From: Acidithiobacillus ferrianus
GTDB lineage: Bacteria > Pseudomonadota > Gammaproteobacteria > Acidithiobacillales > Acidithiobacillaceae
DNA: 64,000 nucleotides
Direction: 5' to 3'
Assembly: GCF_010378095.1 (NCBI RefSeq)
Contig: NZ_WNJL01000035.1
Location: 272,927 to 336,926, forward strand
Positions 54,717 through 63,831 of this stretch are shown one piece after another. The number at the start of each line of letters is the position of its first letter. The first letter of the stretch is position 1. Below the pieces are notes generated by a model that was not told the DNA's origin, ran no database searches, and saw nothing but the letters and a program-made list of their open reading frames with translations. A program made the position numbers and the translations under genes.

Positions 54717-55585
54717 AGGTCTTGCAGTGCCTTCTCTGCCGATAACAGACGCTCCATGAAGAATTCGATATGGCCGGCGGACCCCGCAGGCAAAGGCCAA
54801 GCGCGCACCATTGTCGCAAGGGCGCGCAAGGCTCGGGCGGCAGGACTGTCCGGGTAGAGTTCGACAACGGCGCGCTGCGCACGTACGGCGCTGCGCAGCG
54901 CGGGGTCCAGAGGAATAGTGCCGACCATCTCCAGGCTCACATCGAGGTAACGGTCCGCCACGGTGGCAACACGTTGAAAAAGCGACTGTCCCTCGTGCTG
55001 GTCACGGACCATGTTGGGCAGCACGCGGAAACGTCGCACCCCGTGATCGCGGCTGAGGACCTTGATGAGCGCGTAGGCATCGGTGATGGAAGCGGGCTCA
55101 TTGGAGACCACAACGATGACCTCCTGGGCGGCACGGCTGAAGGTCAGCACATCACCGGCAATACCCGCGGCAAGGTCGATGAGTAGATAATCAACATCGA
55201 TATCCAGGTGGCTCACCGCCTGAATCAAACCCGCCTGCGCCTGACTCCCCAGAACCGCCATGTGGGCGATGCCGCTCGCCGCGGGTAGCACCCGGATACC
55301 TTGAGGGCCATCGACCAGGACTTGCTCCATGGTTTTTTCACCGGAAATCACATGGGAAAGATTATAGCGCGGACTCAGACCAAGCAGGATATCCACATTG
55401 CCAAGGCCAAGATCGGCGTCAAGCAATAGCGGTTTGGCGCCCTTCTGGGCGAGGGCGACGGCCAGGTTCACGGCGATGTTCGTCTTGCCCACGCCCCCTT
55501 TGCCGCTGGCGACAGCGATCACCTTGACCGACTTTCGCGCACGCATCCTTCTGAGTCCCTCCGCCTGATCCAGCGAGGTCTCCAT
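54713..55585 (-). CDS. flhG: Flagellar number regulator FlhG (MinD-like ATPase, FleN)
   Basis: FlhG limits flagellum number at the pole and, in FleQ systems, restrains the activator. The 290 residues begin METSLDQAEGLRRM; the N-terminal DQAxxLR helix activates FlhF GTPase. Deviant Walker A SGKGGVGKTNIAVN, DLAAGI and MVRDQ-type segments follow, with a short C-terminal amphipathic region. ATG 55615, overlapping flhF, is possible; 55585 fits the family N-terminus better. Confidence 0.94.
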   Translation of the reverse strand: METSLDQAEGLRRMRARKSVKVIAVASGKGGVGKTNIAVNLAVALAQKGAKPLLLDADLGLGNVDILLGLSPRYNLSHVISGEKTMEQVLVDGPQGIRVLPAASGIAHMAVLGSQAQAGLIQAVSHLDIDVDYLLIDLAAGIAGDVLTFSRAAQEVIVVVSNEPASITDAYALIKVLSRDHGVRRFRVLPNMVRDQHEGQSLFQRVATVADRYLDVSLEMVGTIPLDPALRSAVRAQRAVVELYPDSPAARALRALATMVRAWPLPAGSAGHIEFFMERLLSAEKALQDL

Positions 55586-55604
55586 TCGTGCCGACCCCCG
55601 CATT

Positions 55605-56735
55605 TCAGGCGCCATGATAGCGATTTTGGGTGGCACTGGCCACCGCGTCCCCCTCTGAAGCCGATCGCAAGATAGGCAACAGCGCTTCCCATCGGGCCTC
55701 GTGGAGGTCTTCCGGAACCTTCTGTCCATTACTGTAATAGGCGATGGGCAGATGATGTTGTGCCAACCACTCCAGGGCCCCACCGAAAGCCGGGGTTTCA
55801 TCAATTTTGGAAAGAATGGCTCCGGCCAGGGGAAGATCCACATAAGGCGCCAGGACCGTCGGCAAACTTTTGCCGCTCGACCCGGCCGGGATGAGGAGAA
55901 AACGGTGCGCTTCCGGACCCAGAGCCGCGAGCCAGTGCAATTGTTCCCCCAGACGGGGATCACGCGGGCTCATGCCGATGGTATCGATGAAGATCCAGGG
56001 CCGCCGGCTATGCTTCTCCAAGGCATGGAGGAGGTCTTCCGGGCCCCGGATGACCTCCAGTGGGACGCCGAGAATCCGCGCATATATCCCCAGTTGCTCA
56101 ACGCCGGCGATGCGATAGGTATCCGTAGTGAGCAAGGCCACAGCGTGAGGTCCGTGGCGCAGCACCTGGGCGGCGGCGAGTTTCGCGATGCTGGTGGTCT
56201 TCCCCGATCCCGTAGGTCCCAGAATCGCGAAGACTCCGCCTTTTCCCAAGGGGGCGTCGCTCAAACCGACCCGTTCTTCCAACATCGACCGCAAAGGCTC
56301 CTCCCAGGCCTCGTCGATGGCCTGCTCGGCGACTTTCGTCGCCCAGTCTGCCGAGAATCCCATATCCGTCAATATCTCACGGACGGACTTGCTGGCGCGC
56401 GAGTTTCCCCAGCGCTTCTCCACCAATTGTCGCAAGGCCTGAAGTTCATTGCGGAGCGGGGTGGTTTCCGGGACTGCGCCGCCCGCCGCGACGGAGGCCA
56501 CCGGTTCGGGAGCCAAATCAGGGGCCTTGGGGTTTGCCCCGCGCAAGGCCTCAGGCCAATTCGGCGTCGGCGCGGCATCAGCCCATTGCTTCTCGTCGAA
56601 ATCAATGGCCGCAACAATCTCGACACCGCCGTCCACATCCCGGTTGGAAAGAATGACCGCATCGGTACCCAAGGCGGTGCGGATCTGCTGCAATACGTCG
56701 CGGGTACTCGCCCCACTAAATCGTCTGATCTTCAT
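55605..56735 (-). CDS. flhF: Polar flagellar placement GTPase FlhF
   Basis: SRP-family GTPase that recruits the first ring proteins to the pole. The 376 residues start MKIRRFSGASTRDVLQQIRT (B domain), then an Ala/Pro-rich linker, N domain and G domain with GPTGSGKTTSIAKLAA, FIDTIGMSPRD and SKIDETPAFG. ATG 56735 is fixed by the conserved MKIRRF start; the frame extends a little upstream toward flhA. Confidence 0.96.
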   Translation of the reverse strand: MKIRRFSGASTRDVLQQIRTALGTDAVILSNRDVDGGVEIVAAIDFDEKQWADAAPTPNWPEALRGANPKAPDLAPEPVASVAAGGAVPETTPLRNELQALRQLVEKRWGNSRASKSVREILTDMGFSADWATKVAEQAIDEAWEEPLRSMLEERVGLSDAPLGKGGVFAILGPTGSGKTTSIAKLAAAQVLRHGPHAVALLTTDTYRIAGVEQLGIYARILGVPLEVIRGPEDLLHALEKHSRRPWIFIDTIGMSPRDPRLGEQLHWLAALGPEAHRFLLIPAGSSGKSLPTVLAPYVDLPLAGAILSKIDETPAFGGALEWLAQHHLPIAYYSNGQKVPEDLHEARWEALLPILRSASEGDAVASATQNRYHGA

Positions 56736-56774
56736 CGGTGTCTCTTTCTCCCTCAAGGGTGAACGTTTGGCCAT

Positions 56775-58832
56775 TTAAGCACCGAGCGTGGCCACCACCC
56801 TGATCCGTTTACTCTCCGGGACCTCCGCGTAAGAGAGTACCCGCATCCGCGGCGCGGTCCGAGCCAGGAAGCGGGCGAGGAAAGCGCGCATGGGGGCCAT
56901 GGCCAGCAATACCGGCTGCATACCACCCGCCTCCATCTGCTGCATCAACTCCCCTGCCCTTTCCAGCACCCGCTGCGCCAGCCCCGGCTCCAAAGCCTCG
57001 CCATTACTGTTGCGCAAACTCTCCTGCAATAAGTGTTCCAACTGTCCGTCCAGCACCGCGACCGGCAACTCTCCCTGCCCGGGAAAGAGTCCCTGCACAA
57101 TATAGGGACCGAGTGCGGTACGTACGGCCGCGGTGAGATCGTCAACATCCTGGCTCTGCGGCGCTTGCTCCGCCAAAATTTCGACGATGGTGCGCATGTC
57201 GCGGATAGGCACACCTTCATTCAGCAGGTTCTGCAAGACCTTCTTGAGCTTATCGGGGGAGAGCAGTTTCGGGATGACATCTTCCACCAGCTTGGGTGAA
57301 CGGCTGGCGAGATGAGACAAGAGCCCCTCCACCTCTTCGCGGCCCAGCAGTTCAGCACCATGGGACTGCAGGATTTGATGCAGGTGGGTGGCGACCACCG
57401 TGGCCGGATCGACTACGGTGTAACCGAAGGCAACCGCCTTGTCGCGCTGCTCCTTGTTGATCCACAGGGCCGGAAGGCCGAAAGACGGGTCGGTGGTCGG
57501 GGTTCCTTCAAGCGTACCGAGGACATTGCCTGGATCGATGGCCAACAGCAAATCCGGGAAGGTTTCACCGCCAGCCACTTCAACCCCTTTAACGGTGATC
57601 CGGTAGGCCGTTGGTCGCAATTCGAGATTGTCGCGGACATGCACGGCAGGCACCAGAAAACCAAAATCCTGCGCAAACTTTTTACGCACCCCGCGAATCC
57701 GCGCCAACAGTTCACCGCCCTGCCCCTTGTCGACCAGCGGAATCAACCGGTAACCGACCTCCAGCCCGAGGGGATCCAGCGGTTCGACACTGGCCCAGGT
57801 GACCTCCTCCGGCTCGACGGGCGACAGGGGTGCTCCGGTTTCGGCCTCGACCTTGGGTTGCTGGCGCTGGCGATACCACACGATGCCACCCAGCACGGCC
57901 GCCGCCCCCAAAAACGGCAGGTGGGGCATCCCTGGAATCAATCCGAGAATAGCGAGGATCACCGCGACAATCACCAGTACGTCCCGGTTCTGGAAAATCT
58001 GGCCCACCAACTGTTTCCCCAAATCCTGCCCCGTATTGACCGAAGTGACCACGATGCCGGCGGCAATGGAAATGACCAGCGCGGGAATCTGCGCCACCAA
58101 CGCGTCACCGATACTGAGCAGGGTATAGTCATGGGCTGCCGTGCCAAGGCTGAGACCGTGTTGCCAGATACCAATGACCAGGCCGCCGATCAGGTTGATG
58201 AATAGAATCATGATCGCGGCGATGGCGTCACCGCGCACGAACTTGCTGGCACCATCCATGGAACCGAAAAAATCGGCTTCTTGCGCGATTTCGCTGCGGC
58301 GCCGATGGGCCTCTTCCTGATCGATGATGCCGGCATTCATATCGGCATCGATGGCCATCTGTTTGCCGGGCATGGCGTCGAGGGTAAAGCGGGCGCTCAC
58401 TTCCGCGATACGTCCCGCGCCCTTGGTGATCACCACAAAATTGATAATCACCAGAATCGCAAAGACGATAATGCCTACCGTATAGTCACCGCCCACCACA
58501 AACTCGCCAAAAGACTCTATCACCCGCCCGGCCGCACCCGGTCCGTTCTGACCGTGCAGCAGGATGATCCTTGCCGCCGCCACATTCAGGGAGAGGCGCA
58601 GCAAAGTGGTCAGCAGCAAGGCCGTCGGGAAAGCGGCGAATTCCAGCGGCCGCACCATGTAGAGGCTGACCAGCAGAATGATCAGGCCCAGCGTGATATT
58701 GAAGGTGAAGAAGATATCCAGGAGGAAAGTCGGCAGCGGAATAATGAGCATGGCGAGCACCATGATCACCAGGATCGGGGCCGCCAAAGTGTGCCAGTTG
58801 AGGCGTTGCAGTATCCGGTTCAGGGCATTCAC
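56775..58832 (-). CDS. flhA: Flagellar export gate protein FlhA
   Basis: Export gate subunit, 685 residues: N-terminal region with eight membrane helices (to about residue 335), containing the FHIPEP-type core (RFTLDAMPGKQMAIDADMNA, GDAIAAIMILFINLIGGLVI), and a large cytoplasmic domain (LDPLGLEVGYRLIPL). GTG start at 58832, three bases after flhB stop. AlL expected segments present. Confidence 0.97.
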   Translation of the reverse strand: MNALNRILQRLNWHTLAAPILVIMVLAMLIIPLPTFLLDIFFTFNITLGLIILLVSLYMVRPLEFAAFPTALLLTTLLRLSLNVAAARIILLHGQNGPGAAGRVIESFGEFVVGGDYTVGIIVFAILVIINFVVITKGAGRIAEVSARFTLDAMPGKQMAIDADMNAGIIDQEEAHRRRSEIAQEADFFGSMDGASKFVRGDAIAAIMILFINLIGGLVIGIWQHGLSLGTAAHDYTLLSIGDALVAQIPALVISIAAGIVVTSVNTGQDLGKQLVGQIFQNRDVLVIVAVILAILGLIPGMPHLPFLGAAAVLGGIVWYRQRQQPKVEAETGAPLSPVEPEEVTWASVEPLDPLGLEVGYRLIPLVDKGQGGELLARIRGVRKKFAQDFGFLVPAVHVRDNLELRPTAYRITVKGVEVAGGETFPDLLLAIDPGNVLGTLEGTPTTDPSFGLPALWINKEQRDKAVAFGYTVVDPATVVATHLHQILQSHGAELLGREEVEGLLSHLASRSPKLVEDVIPKLLSPDKLKKVLQNLLNEGVPIRDMRTIVEILAEQAPQSQDVDDLTAAVRTALGPYIVQGLFPGQGELPVAVLDGQLEHLLQESLRNSNGEALEPGLAQRVLERAGELMQQMEAGGMQPVLLAMAPMRAFLARFLARTAPRMRVLSYAEVPESKRIRVVATLGA

Positions 58833-58835
58833 CGT

Positions 58836-59963
58836 CTATCCTCGTTCGTCCATTTCCGGAGGCACTGACCAGTGCACAGGCACCGGTGGCTGCTGCTGCG
58901 GGGCCGCCAACCGGAGCTGGTATAAATAGGCGAGAAGTTCCGCCACCGCCCGATAGAGGGCGACGGGAATTTCCTGCTCCAACTCCACATGATGGTAGAG
59001 CGCCCGCGCCAAGGACGGCGCTTCCACCATCGGTATGCGATGTTCCGCCGCCAACGCGCGGATCTTGGCGGCCACCAAATCCGCGCCCTTGGCCAACAGG
59101 ACGGGGGCCCGCGTTTCCCCCTCGGCATAACGCAGCGCCACCGCGTAGTGGGTCGGATTGGTGACGATGACGTCGGCCTTGGGCACCGCCGCCATCATTC
59201 GCCGGCGCGCCATCTCTCGCTGCATGGCGCGGACCTTGGCCTTGATCTCAGGGTTGCCGTTCAGTTCTTTCATTTCGTCTTTCTGCTCCTGGCGCGACAT
59301 TTTCAACTTCCCGTCGAGGGTCCAGATCTGGAAGGGCACATCGAAGAGCGCGATCAGCAGGGTAGATCCGGCGAGCAAGAGCAGGACCAGGCCGCTCATG
59401 TGCATAAGGTGCAGCATGGCTCGTTCAGGCGATTCCTGAATCAAACCGAAGAGGGCGTTGCGTTGGGCCCAGAGCAGCGTGATGCCAATCCCGCCCAGCA
59501 CCACCGCCTTCAGGATCGCTTTCACCAGCTCCAGCGCGCCCTGCCTGGAAATAATTTTTTGCAGTCCACTCACGGGATTCATGCGCGAGAGGTCCGGTAT
59601 CAACGACTGAATGCTGAAGACCCAGCCGCCCACCATCAACCCGGCCGCTATCACGGCCATCAGCAGCAGCACGAAAAAGGGCAGCACCAGTTCCACCGCG
59701 GCGTCGCACATCGTCGCCAAATGACGGAGCAGGTCTTGAGGATCGGTCATGACCGGGGTCGATAGATGCAGGCCCGTGTAGAGGAATCCGGTGATACTTC
59801 GATAGATATGGTCCGACAAGCCCAAAAACACACTTGCCGAGACCATCAGCAAGACGCTGGTGGACAATTCCTTGGAGCGTGCGACCTGGCCTTTCTTGCG
59901 TGCGTCGTCGCGGCGCTTGGGCGTCGCCGCCTCGGTACGCTCCTGGGCACTTTCTTCGGCCAT
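58836..59963 (-). CDS. flhB: Flagellar export substrate-switch protein FlhB
   Basis: 375 residues: Arg/Lys-rich N-terminus (EERTEAATPKRRDDARKKGQ-like), four membrane helices (about 33-210) and a cytoplasmic domain with the autocleavage site N-PTH in VIVTNPTHYAVAL. Cleavage switches export from hook to filament subunits in concert with FliK. ATG 59963; the next gene on the strand is flhA. Confidence 0.97.
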   Translation of the reverse strand: MAEESAQERTEAATPKRRDDARKKGQVARSKELSTSVLLMVSASVFLGLSDHIYRSITGFLYTGLHLSTPVMTDPQDLLRHLATMCDAAVELVLPFFVLLLMAVIAAGLMVGGWVFSIQSLIPDLSRMNPVSGLQKIISRQGALELVKAILKAVVLGGIGITLLWAQRNALFGLIQESPERAMLHLMHMSGLVLLLLAGSTLLIALFDVPFQIWTLDGKLKMSRQEQKDEMKELNGNPEIKAKVRAMQREMARRRMMAAVPKADVIVTNPTHYAVALRYAEGETRAPVLLAKGADLVAAKIRALAAEHRIPMVEAPSLARALYHHVELEQEIPVALYRAVAELLAYLYQLRLAAPQQQPPVPVHWSVPPEMDERG

Positions 59964-59989
59964 GGTGTCTTACGCGCTTGCCGAGGAAT

Positions 59990-60781
59990 TCATGGATGCG
60001 CCGCCGACAGCATCACCTGTCCCGCGGTTTCCATGGACAGGTTCAGCAGGTGTTGAACGATCATGGTCATCGCCGGCATGAATACATAGAGCGCGAGGAT
60101 ACCCAACCCCAAAAGCACCGGAAACCCGACCACGAAAATATTGAGTTGAGGCGCTGATTTGCCCAGCACACCCAAAGCAATGTTCACCAGCACCAGCGTG
60201 CCCAAAACGGGCGCGGAGATCGCCAAACCCAAAGAGAAGATGGTCGCGCCCTCCTCCACCAGCAGATGCCAGGCCGAGGGATCGAGGCGGAGCGTCGCCG
60301 TCACCGGCAACAGGACGAAACTGCGCGTGAGCGTCGCCAATACCAGCAACTGGCCATTCATGGTCATGAACAGGAGCAGGACGATCAGGTTGAGGAAATT
60401 GGAAAGCGTCGGGACCTGTACGCCCGTGACCGGGTCAAAAAAACTGCTGAATCCCAATCCCATCTGCAGGCTGATGACCGATCCCGCAAATTGCACCACG
60501 CTAAAAATCACCGCCACGGCAAAACCCAGCGCCGTGCCTATGAGAATCTGCTGGATCAGCAGCACAAAGCCCGCTCCCGACAAAAAATGTACGGCAGGCA
60601 TCGTGGGCAGAGCGGGCGCAATAGCCACACTGATCAGCAACGCCAGTCCCACCCGCACCTGAATCGGTATTTGAGTGGCGCTAAACACCGGCGCCGTGGA
60701 CAACAGTGCAAGAATACGGAGGAAAGGCCAGAAGATCCGGCCGATCCAGTGCTCCAGTTGCAACGTCGTCAAGTGAATCAT
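59990..60781 (-). CDS. fliR: Flagellar export protein FliR
   Basis: Export-gate membrane protein of 263 residues with about six hydrophobic helices. Family segments VGLALLISVAIAPALP, MGLGFSSFFDPVTGVQVPTL and FNIFVVGFP-like NIFVVGFPVLL are seen. ATG 60781 overlaps the fliQ stop (ATGA); the longer upstream frame to 61009 runs inside fliQ and is a shadow. Confidence 0.95.
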   Translation of the reverse strand: MIHLTTLQLEHWIGRIFWPFLRILALLSTAPVFSATQIPIQVRVGLALLISVAIAPALPTMPAVHFLSGAGFVLLIQQILIGTALGFAVAVIFSVVQFAGSVISLQMGLGFSSFFDPVTGVQVPTLSNFLNLIVLLLFMTMNGQLLVLATLTRSFVLLPVTATLRLDPSAWHLLVEEGATIFSLGLAISAPVLGTLVLVNIALGVLGKSAPQLNIFVVGFPVLLGLGILALYVFMPAMTMIVQHLLNLSMETAGQVMLSAAHP

Positions 60782-61050
60782 TGGTTGATCAAATGCGGAA
60801 TGTCGTGGAACAGATGGATGGTGAAATCCATGATCAGATGCAGCATCCACGGGCCGGCGAACACCAGCACCAAGGCCATTGCCAAGATCTTGGGCACGAA
60901 ACTCAGCGTCATTTCGTTGAGCTGGGTGGCGGCCTGGAAGACGCTCACCAGCAGTCCCACGACCAGTGCGATCCCCAGCAGCGGAGCCGACAGCAAGAGC
61001 GTCGTCCACACCGCTTGCTGACCGACCGTGATGATGTTCTCTGGAGTCAT
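60778..61050 (-). CDS. fliQ: Flagellar export protein FliQ
   Basis: Small gate protein of 90 residues with two membrane helices. MTPENIITVGQQAVWTTLLL, GLLVSVFQAATQLNEMTLSF and VPKILAMAL are highly typical. Ten bases after fliP and overlapping fliR. Confidence 0.97.
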   Translation of the reverse strand: MTPENIITVGQQAVWTTLLLSAPLLGIALVVGLLVSVFQAATQLNEMTLSFVPKILAMALVLVFAGPWMLHLIMDFTIHLFHDIPHLINQ

Positions 61051-61059
61051 GCTTTCCCC

Positions 61060-61854
61060 TCAGTGGATGAAACTTTGTACCAGTGAACCGATGACCAGAT
61101 CCCAGCCATTGACCAGCACGAAAAGCATGAGCTTGAAAGGAAAGGACACCGTCACGGGCGATAGCATCATCATGCCCATGGACATCAGAACGGCAGCCAC
61201 CACCAGATCGATGATCACGAAGGGGATAAAGATCAGAAAACCGATCTGGAAACCGGTCTTCAACTCCGAAGTGACGAAGGCCGGGATCAGCAAAGTCATG
61301 GGCGTATCCGCCGGAGCCTGCAACTGCGGGTGCCCGGAAAGCTTGACGAAAAGCGCGAGATCATCCGGCCGCGTCTGAGAGAGCATGAAAGTGCGCAACG
61401 GCCCTTCAGCGCGCGACATGGCCTGGGTGATATTGATCTGGTTTTGAGTCAGGGGCTGCAGGGCCTCCGTGTTCAGTTTCTGAAACACGGGCGCCATCAC
61501 AAAGAAGGTGAGAAAGAGCGACAGGCCAACGATGACCTGGCTGGGCGGCATCTGAGTCGAGCCCAGAGCCTGCTTGAGCAAGGAGAGGACGATAATGATC
61601 CGGGTGAAAGCCGTCATCATCAGCAGCATGGCGGGCAAGAAGACCAATGCCGTCATGAAGATGAGTGTCTGAATACTCAGACTGTACTCGGTGCCGCCGC
61701 CCGCCACGGGAGTGCTGGTGAAGGCGGGAAGCCCGCCAGCGATAGCCGCTCCCGGGATACCGAGAGTGATCAGGCCGAAGGTGGCGGTCCTGGCACGGAA
61801 GCGGACGAGGGTTCTCCCGCCCCCCCGGTGGGGGTCTTTATATGCTGGTTCCAT
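61060..61854 (-). CDS. fliP: Flagellar export protein FliP
   Basis: Gate protein, 264 residues, with a cleavable-type N-terminus ([18 protein letters not shown]) and four membrane helices; typical segments [21 protein letters not shown] [20 protein letters not shown] and [23 protein letters not shown] 61854 (MEPAYKDPH) requires an 85-base overlap with fliO; no later ATG keeps the signal segment, so the overlap is accepted. Confidence 0.93.
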   Translation of the reverse strand: MEPAYKDPHRGGGRTLVRFRARTATFGLITLGIPGAAIAGGLPAFTSTPVAGGGTEYSLSIQTLIFMTALVFLPAMLLMMTAFTRIIIVLSLLKQALGSTQMPPSQVIVGLSLFLTFFVMAPVFQKLNTEALQPLTQNQINITQAMSRAEGPLRTFMLSQTRPDDLALFVKLSGHPQLQAPADTPMTLLIPAFVTSELKTGFQIGFLIFIPFVIIDLVVAAVLMSMGMMMLSPVTVSFPFKLMLFVLVNGWDLVIGSLVQSFIH

Positions 61855-62330
61855 GGCCCTTGTTTGCGCCTCTCCGTTGCAGTGCGCAACCAACCGGCGA
61901 AAGTGGCCGGCGAATTGCTGATGGTGTCGGGCAACGCCGTCTCCAGGGTGTGCAGCAGGGTAATCCCCGCCGGACTCACACCGAGAAGCAGCTGCTGCTC
62001 TCCCATCTGCACTAGCAAAAGGCGTTCCCGTGCGCCGAGAGACAAGGACGACACGACCCGCATGCCCCCGGCCTGCCCGCTGGCCAAGCCGGGTTGCAAG
62101 CGCTTGAGCGACCACACCACTCCGAAAAATATCAGCAGGACCAACACCAAGGCGGAAAACAACTGGAAAATGGAGGACCACGAAAAAACACCGCCCGCCG
62201 CCGCGCCAGCGGAGGTGTCCGCCCACACCGACGGACTCCACAGGGCGAAAGTCATGCTCAGCAGTCGGATTTTTGACGCGCGCGGCGCGGTAACTTTGAC
62301 ACCGGAGTCAGGACGAGAATGCTTTTTCAA
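61770..62330 (-). CDS. fliO: Flagellar export-gate assembly protein FliO
   Basis: FliO assists FliP ring assembly. The 186 residues have a signal-like N-terminus, a membrane helix (about 50-75, [19 protein letters not shown]) and a small SMR-like cytoplasmic part ([38 protein letters not shown]), then a Pro-rich tail. TTG start at 62330 overlaps the fliN stop. The tail overlaps fliP. Confidence 0.88.
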   Translation of the reverse strand: MKKHSRPDSGVKVTAPRASKIRLLSMTFALWSPSVWADTSAGAAAGGVFSWSSIFQLFSALVLVLLIFFGVVWSLKRLQPGLASGQAGGMRVVSSLSLGARERLLLVQMGEQQLLLGVSPAGITLLHTLETALPDTISNSPATFAGWLRTATERRKQGPWNQHIKTPTGGAGEPSSASVPGPPPSA

Positions 62331-62776
62331 CGGAGTTTCTTGGCCCGTTCCGCCGGGCTGATGATGTCCGTGAGGCGAATGCCAAACTTGTCGTTCACCA
62401 GAACGACCTCACCCTGCGCGATGAGATAGCCATTCACGAGCACGTCCATCGGCTCGCCGGCGAGGCGCTCCAATTCGACCACCGACCCCTGCGCCAACTG
62501 TAGGAGGTTGCGAATTTGGATCTTCGTACGGCCCAACTCCACCGAGAGCGTCACCGGAATATCGAGAATCATGTCCAGGTTCTGCGTCTGCGTGCCGCCA
62601 CCAGCGGCGGCGTGCAGCTCGGGAATGGGGGCGGGAGCCGCTTGGGGGGCCTGCGGGCGCGTGCCGGCATCGTCCTGCTCCGCCATCGCCGCTGCCCAGT
62701 CCGCCATAATATCGTCGGCCGCGCTGTGATCCGCCACGGGAGATTCCACGTTCACCGGTTTTTGCTCTTCAGCCAT
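62327..62776 (-). CDS. fliN: Flagellar switch protein FliN
   Basis: C-ring subunit, 149 residues: acidic/Pro-rich N-terminal extension (about 1-65) then the SpoA-type domain NLDMILDIPVTLSVELGRTK, LLQLAQGSVVELERLAGEPM, DVLVNGYLIAQGEVVLVNDK. Three bases after fliM. Confidence 0.96.
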   Translation of the reverse strand: MAEEQKPVNVESPVADHSAADDIMADWAAAMAEQDDAGTRPQAPQAAPAPIPELHAAAGGGTQTQNLDMILDIPVTLSVELGRTKIQIRNLLQLAQGSVVELERLAGEPMDVLVNGYLIAQGEVVLVNDKFGIRLTDIISPAERAKKLR

Positions 62777-62779
62777 GAT

Positions 62780-63793
62780 TCAGCTCTCCAATGCCGCCAT
62801 GGCGGCTTGCCCTGCAGTGATTTCCGGACAGAGATGCTCCGTCACTTGAACAGCGTATTTACCGTTGAACGTGCCATAGCGCCCGGAAAATACCGGAATG
62901 CCATCAATGCGCGCAATCGTGCTTTCCGGCATTTCAATGGGAATGACGTCGCCGTCGCGCAGCGCCAGCAATTGCCGCAACGTCAGATGCGTTTGCACGA
63001 ACTGCACCTCCAGATCCAACTCGGCCTCCTGCATTTCCTGTTGCAAAGACTGCACCCAACGCCGATCCACCTCGGAACGATCCGCTGTCGTGCCTGCCGT
63101 GAGTTGATCGCGTACCGGTTCGACCATGCCATAAGGGAGGCAGATGTGGAAAGTGCCCGCCCCCGACTCCAGTTCCACGGTGAACGTGGTGGTGATCACG
63201 ACTTCCGTCGGCGTCGCAATATTGACGAACTGCGGATTTACCTCCGAGCGTGTCAACTCCGGATTCAGCGACGCCACCGGGGCCCAGGCCGATTTGAAAT
63301 CTTTGAACGCCATATCCAGGAGCCGCTTGATGATGCGCTGCTCCAGCGGAGTGAACTCACGTCCCTCGATACGCGCGTGGAAACGGCCGTCACCGCCGAA
63401 ATAATTGTCCACCACGGCAAAGATCAGGCGGGGATCGAAGACGAACAATGCGGTGCCGCGCAACGGCTTGACCTGTACCATATTGATATTGCTGGGTACC
63501 ACCAGGCTGCGGATGAACTCGCTATATTTGATCAATCGCACCGGCCCCACGGAGATCTCCGCCGTGCGCCGCAAAAAATTGAACAGGCTGACCCGCCATA
63601 GACGAGCAAAACGCTCGTTGACCACCTCCAGGGTAGGCATGCGCCCGCGCACAATACGATCCTGGTTGGCGAGGTCATAGGGGCGCACGCCACCTGGATC
63701 GGGCATGGCGTCAGATTCGGCATCGACATCACCGCCCGCCATCCCTTTGAAAAGGGCGTCTACTTCATCCTGAGAAAGAATATCCTGTGCCAT
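62780..63793 (-). CDS. fliM: Flagellar switch protein FliM
   Basis: C-ring protein that binds CheY-P. The 337 residues begin with the CheY-binding peptide ILSQDEVDALFKG, then the FliM middle domain (RTAEISVGPVRLIKYSEFIR, GGDGRFHARIEGREFTPLEQ) and a C-terminal SpoA domain. ATG 63793. A perfect GCCGATAA lies 16 bases upstream but is too close to the start to serve as a promoter here. Confidence 0.97.
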   Translation of the reverse strand: MAQDILSQDEVDALFKGMAGGDVDAESDAMPDPGGVRPYDLANQDRIVRGRMPTLEVVNERFARLWRVSLFNFLRRTAEISVGPVRLIKYSEFIRSLVVPSNINMVQVKPLRGTALFVFDPRLIFAVVDNYFGGDGRFHARIEGREFTPLEQRIIKRLLDMAFKDFKSAWAPVASLNPELTRSEVNPQFVNIATPTEVVITTTFTVELESGAGTFHICLPYGMVEPVRDQLTAGTTADRSEVDRRWVQSLQQEMQEAELDLEVQFVQTHLTLRQLLALRDGDVIPIEMPESTIARIDGIPVFSGRYGTFNGKYAVQVTEHLCPEITAGQAAMAALES

Positions 63794-63831
63794 GCGGTCA
63801 CCGTATCGTTATCGGCACTGTTCTGCAAGAA

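Noticed and set aside
63809..63816. Perfect GCCGATAA (sigma28 -10) on the minus strand before fliM
   Set aside because: Only 16 bases from the fliM ATG, so no room for a ribosome site after the start, and the -35 (ATGA) is poor.
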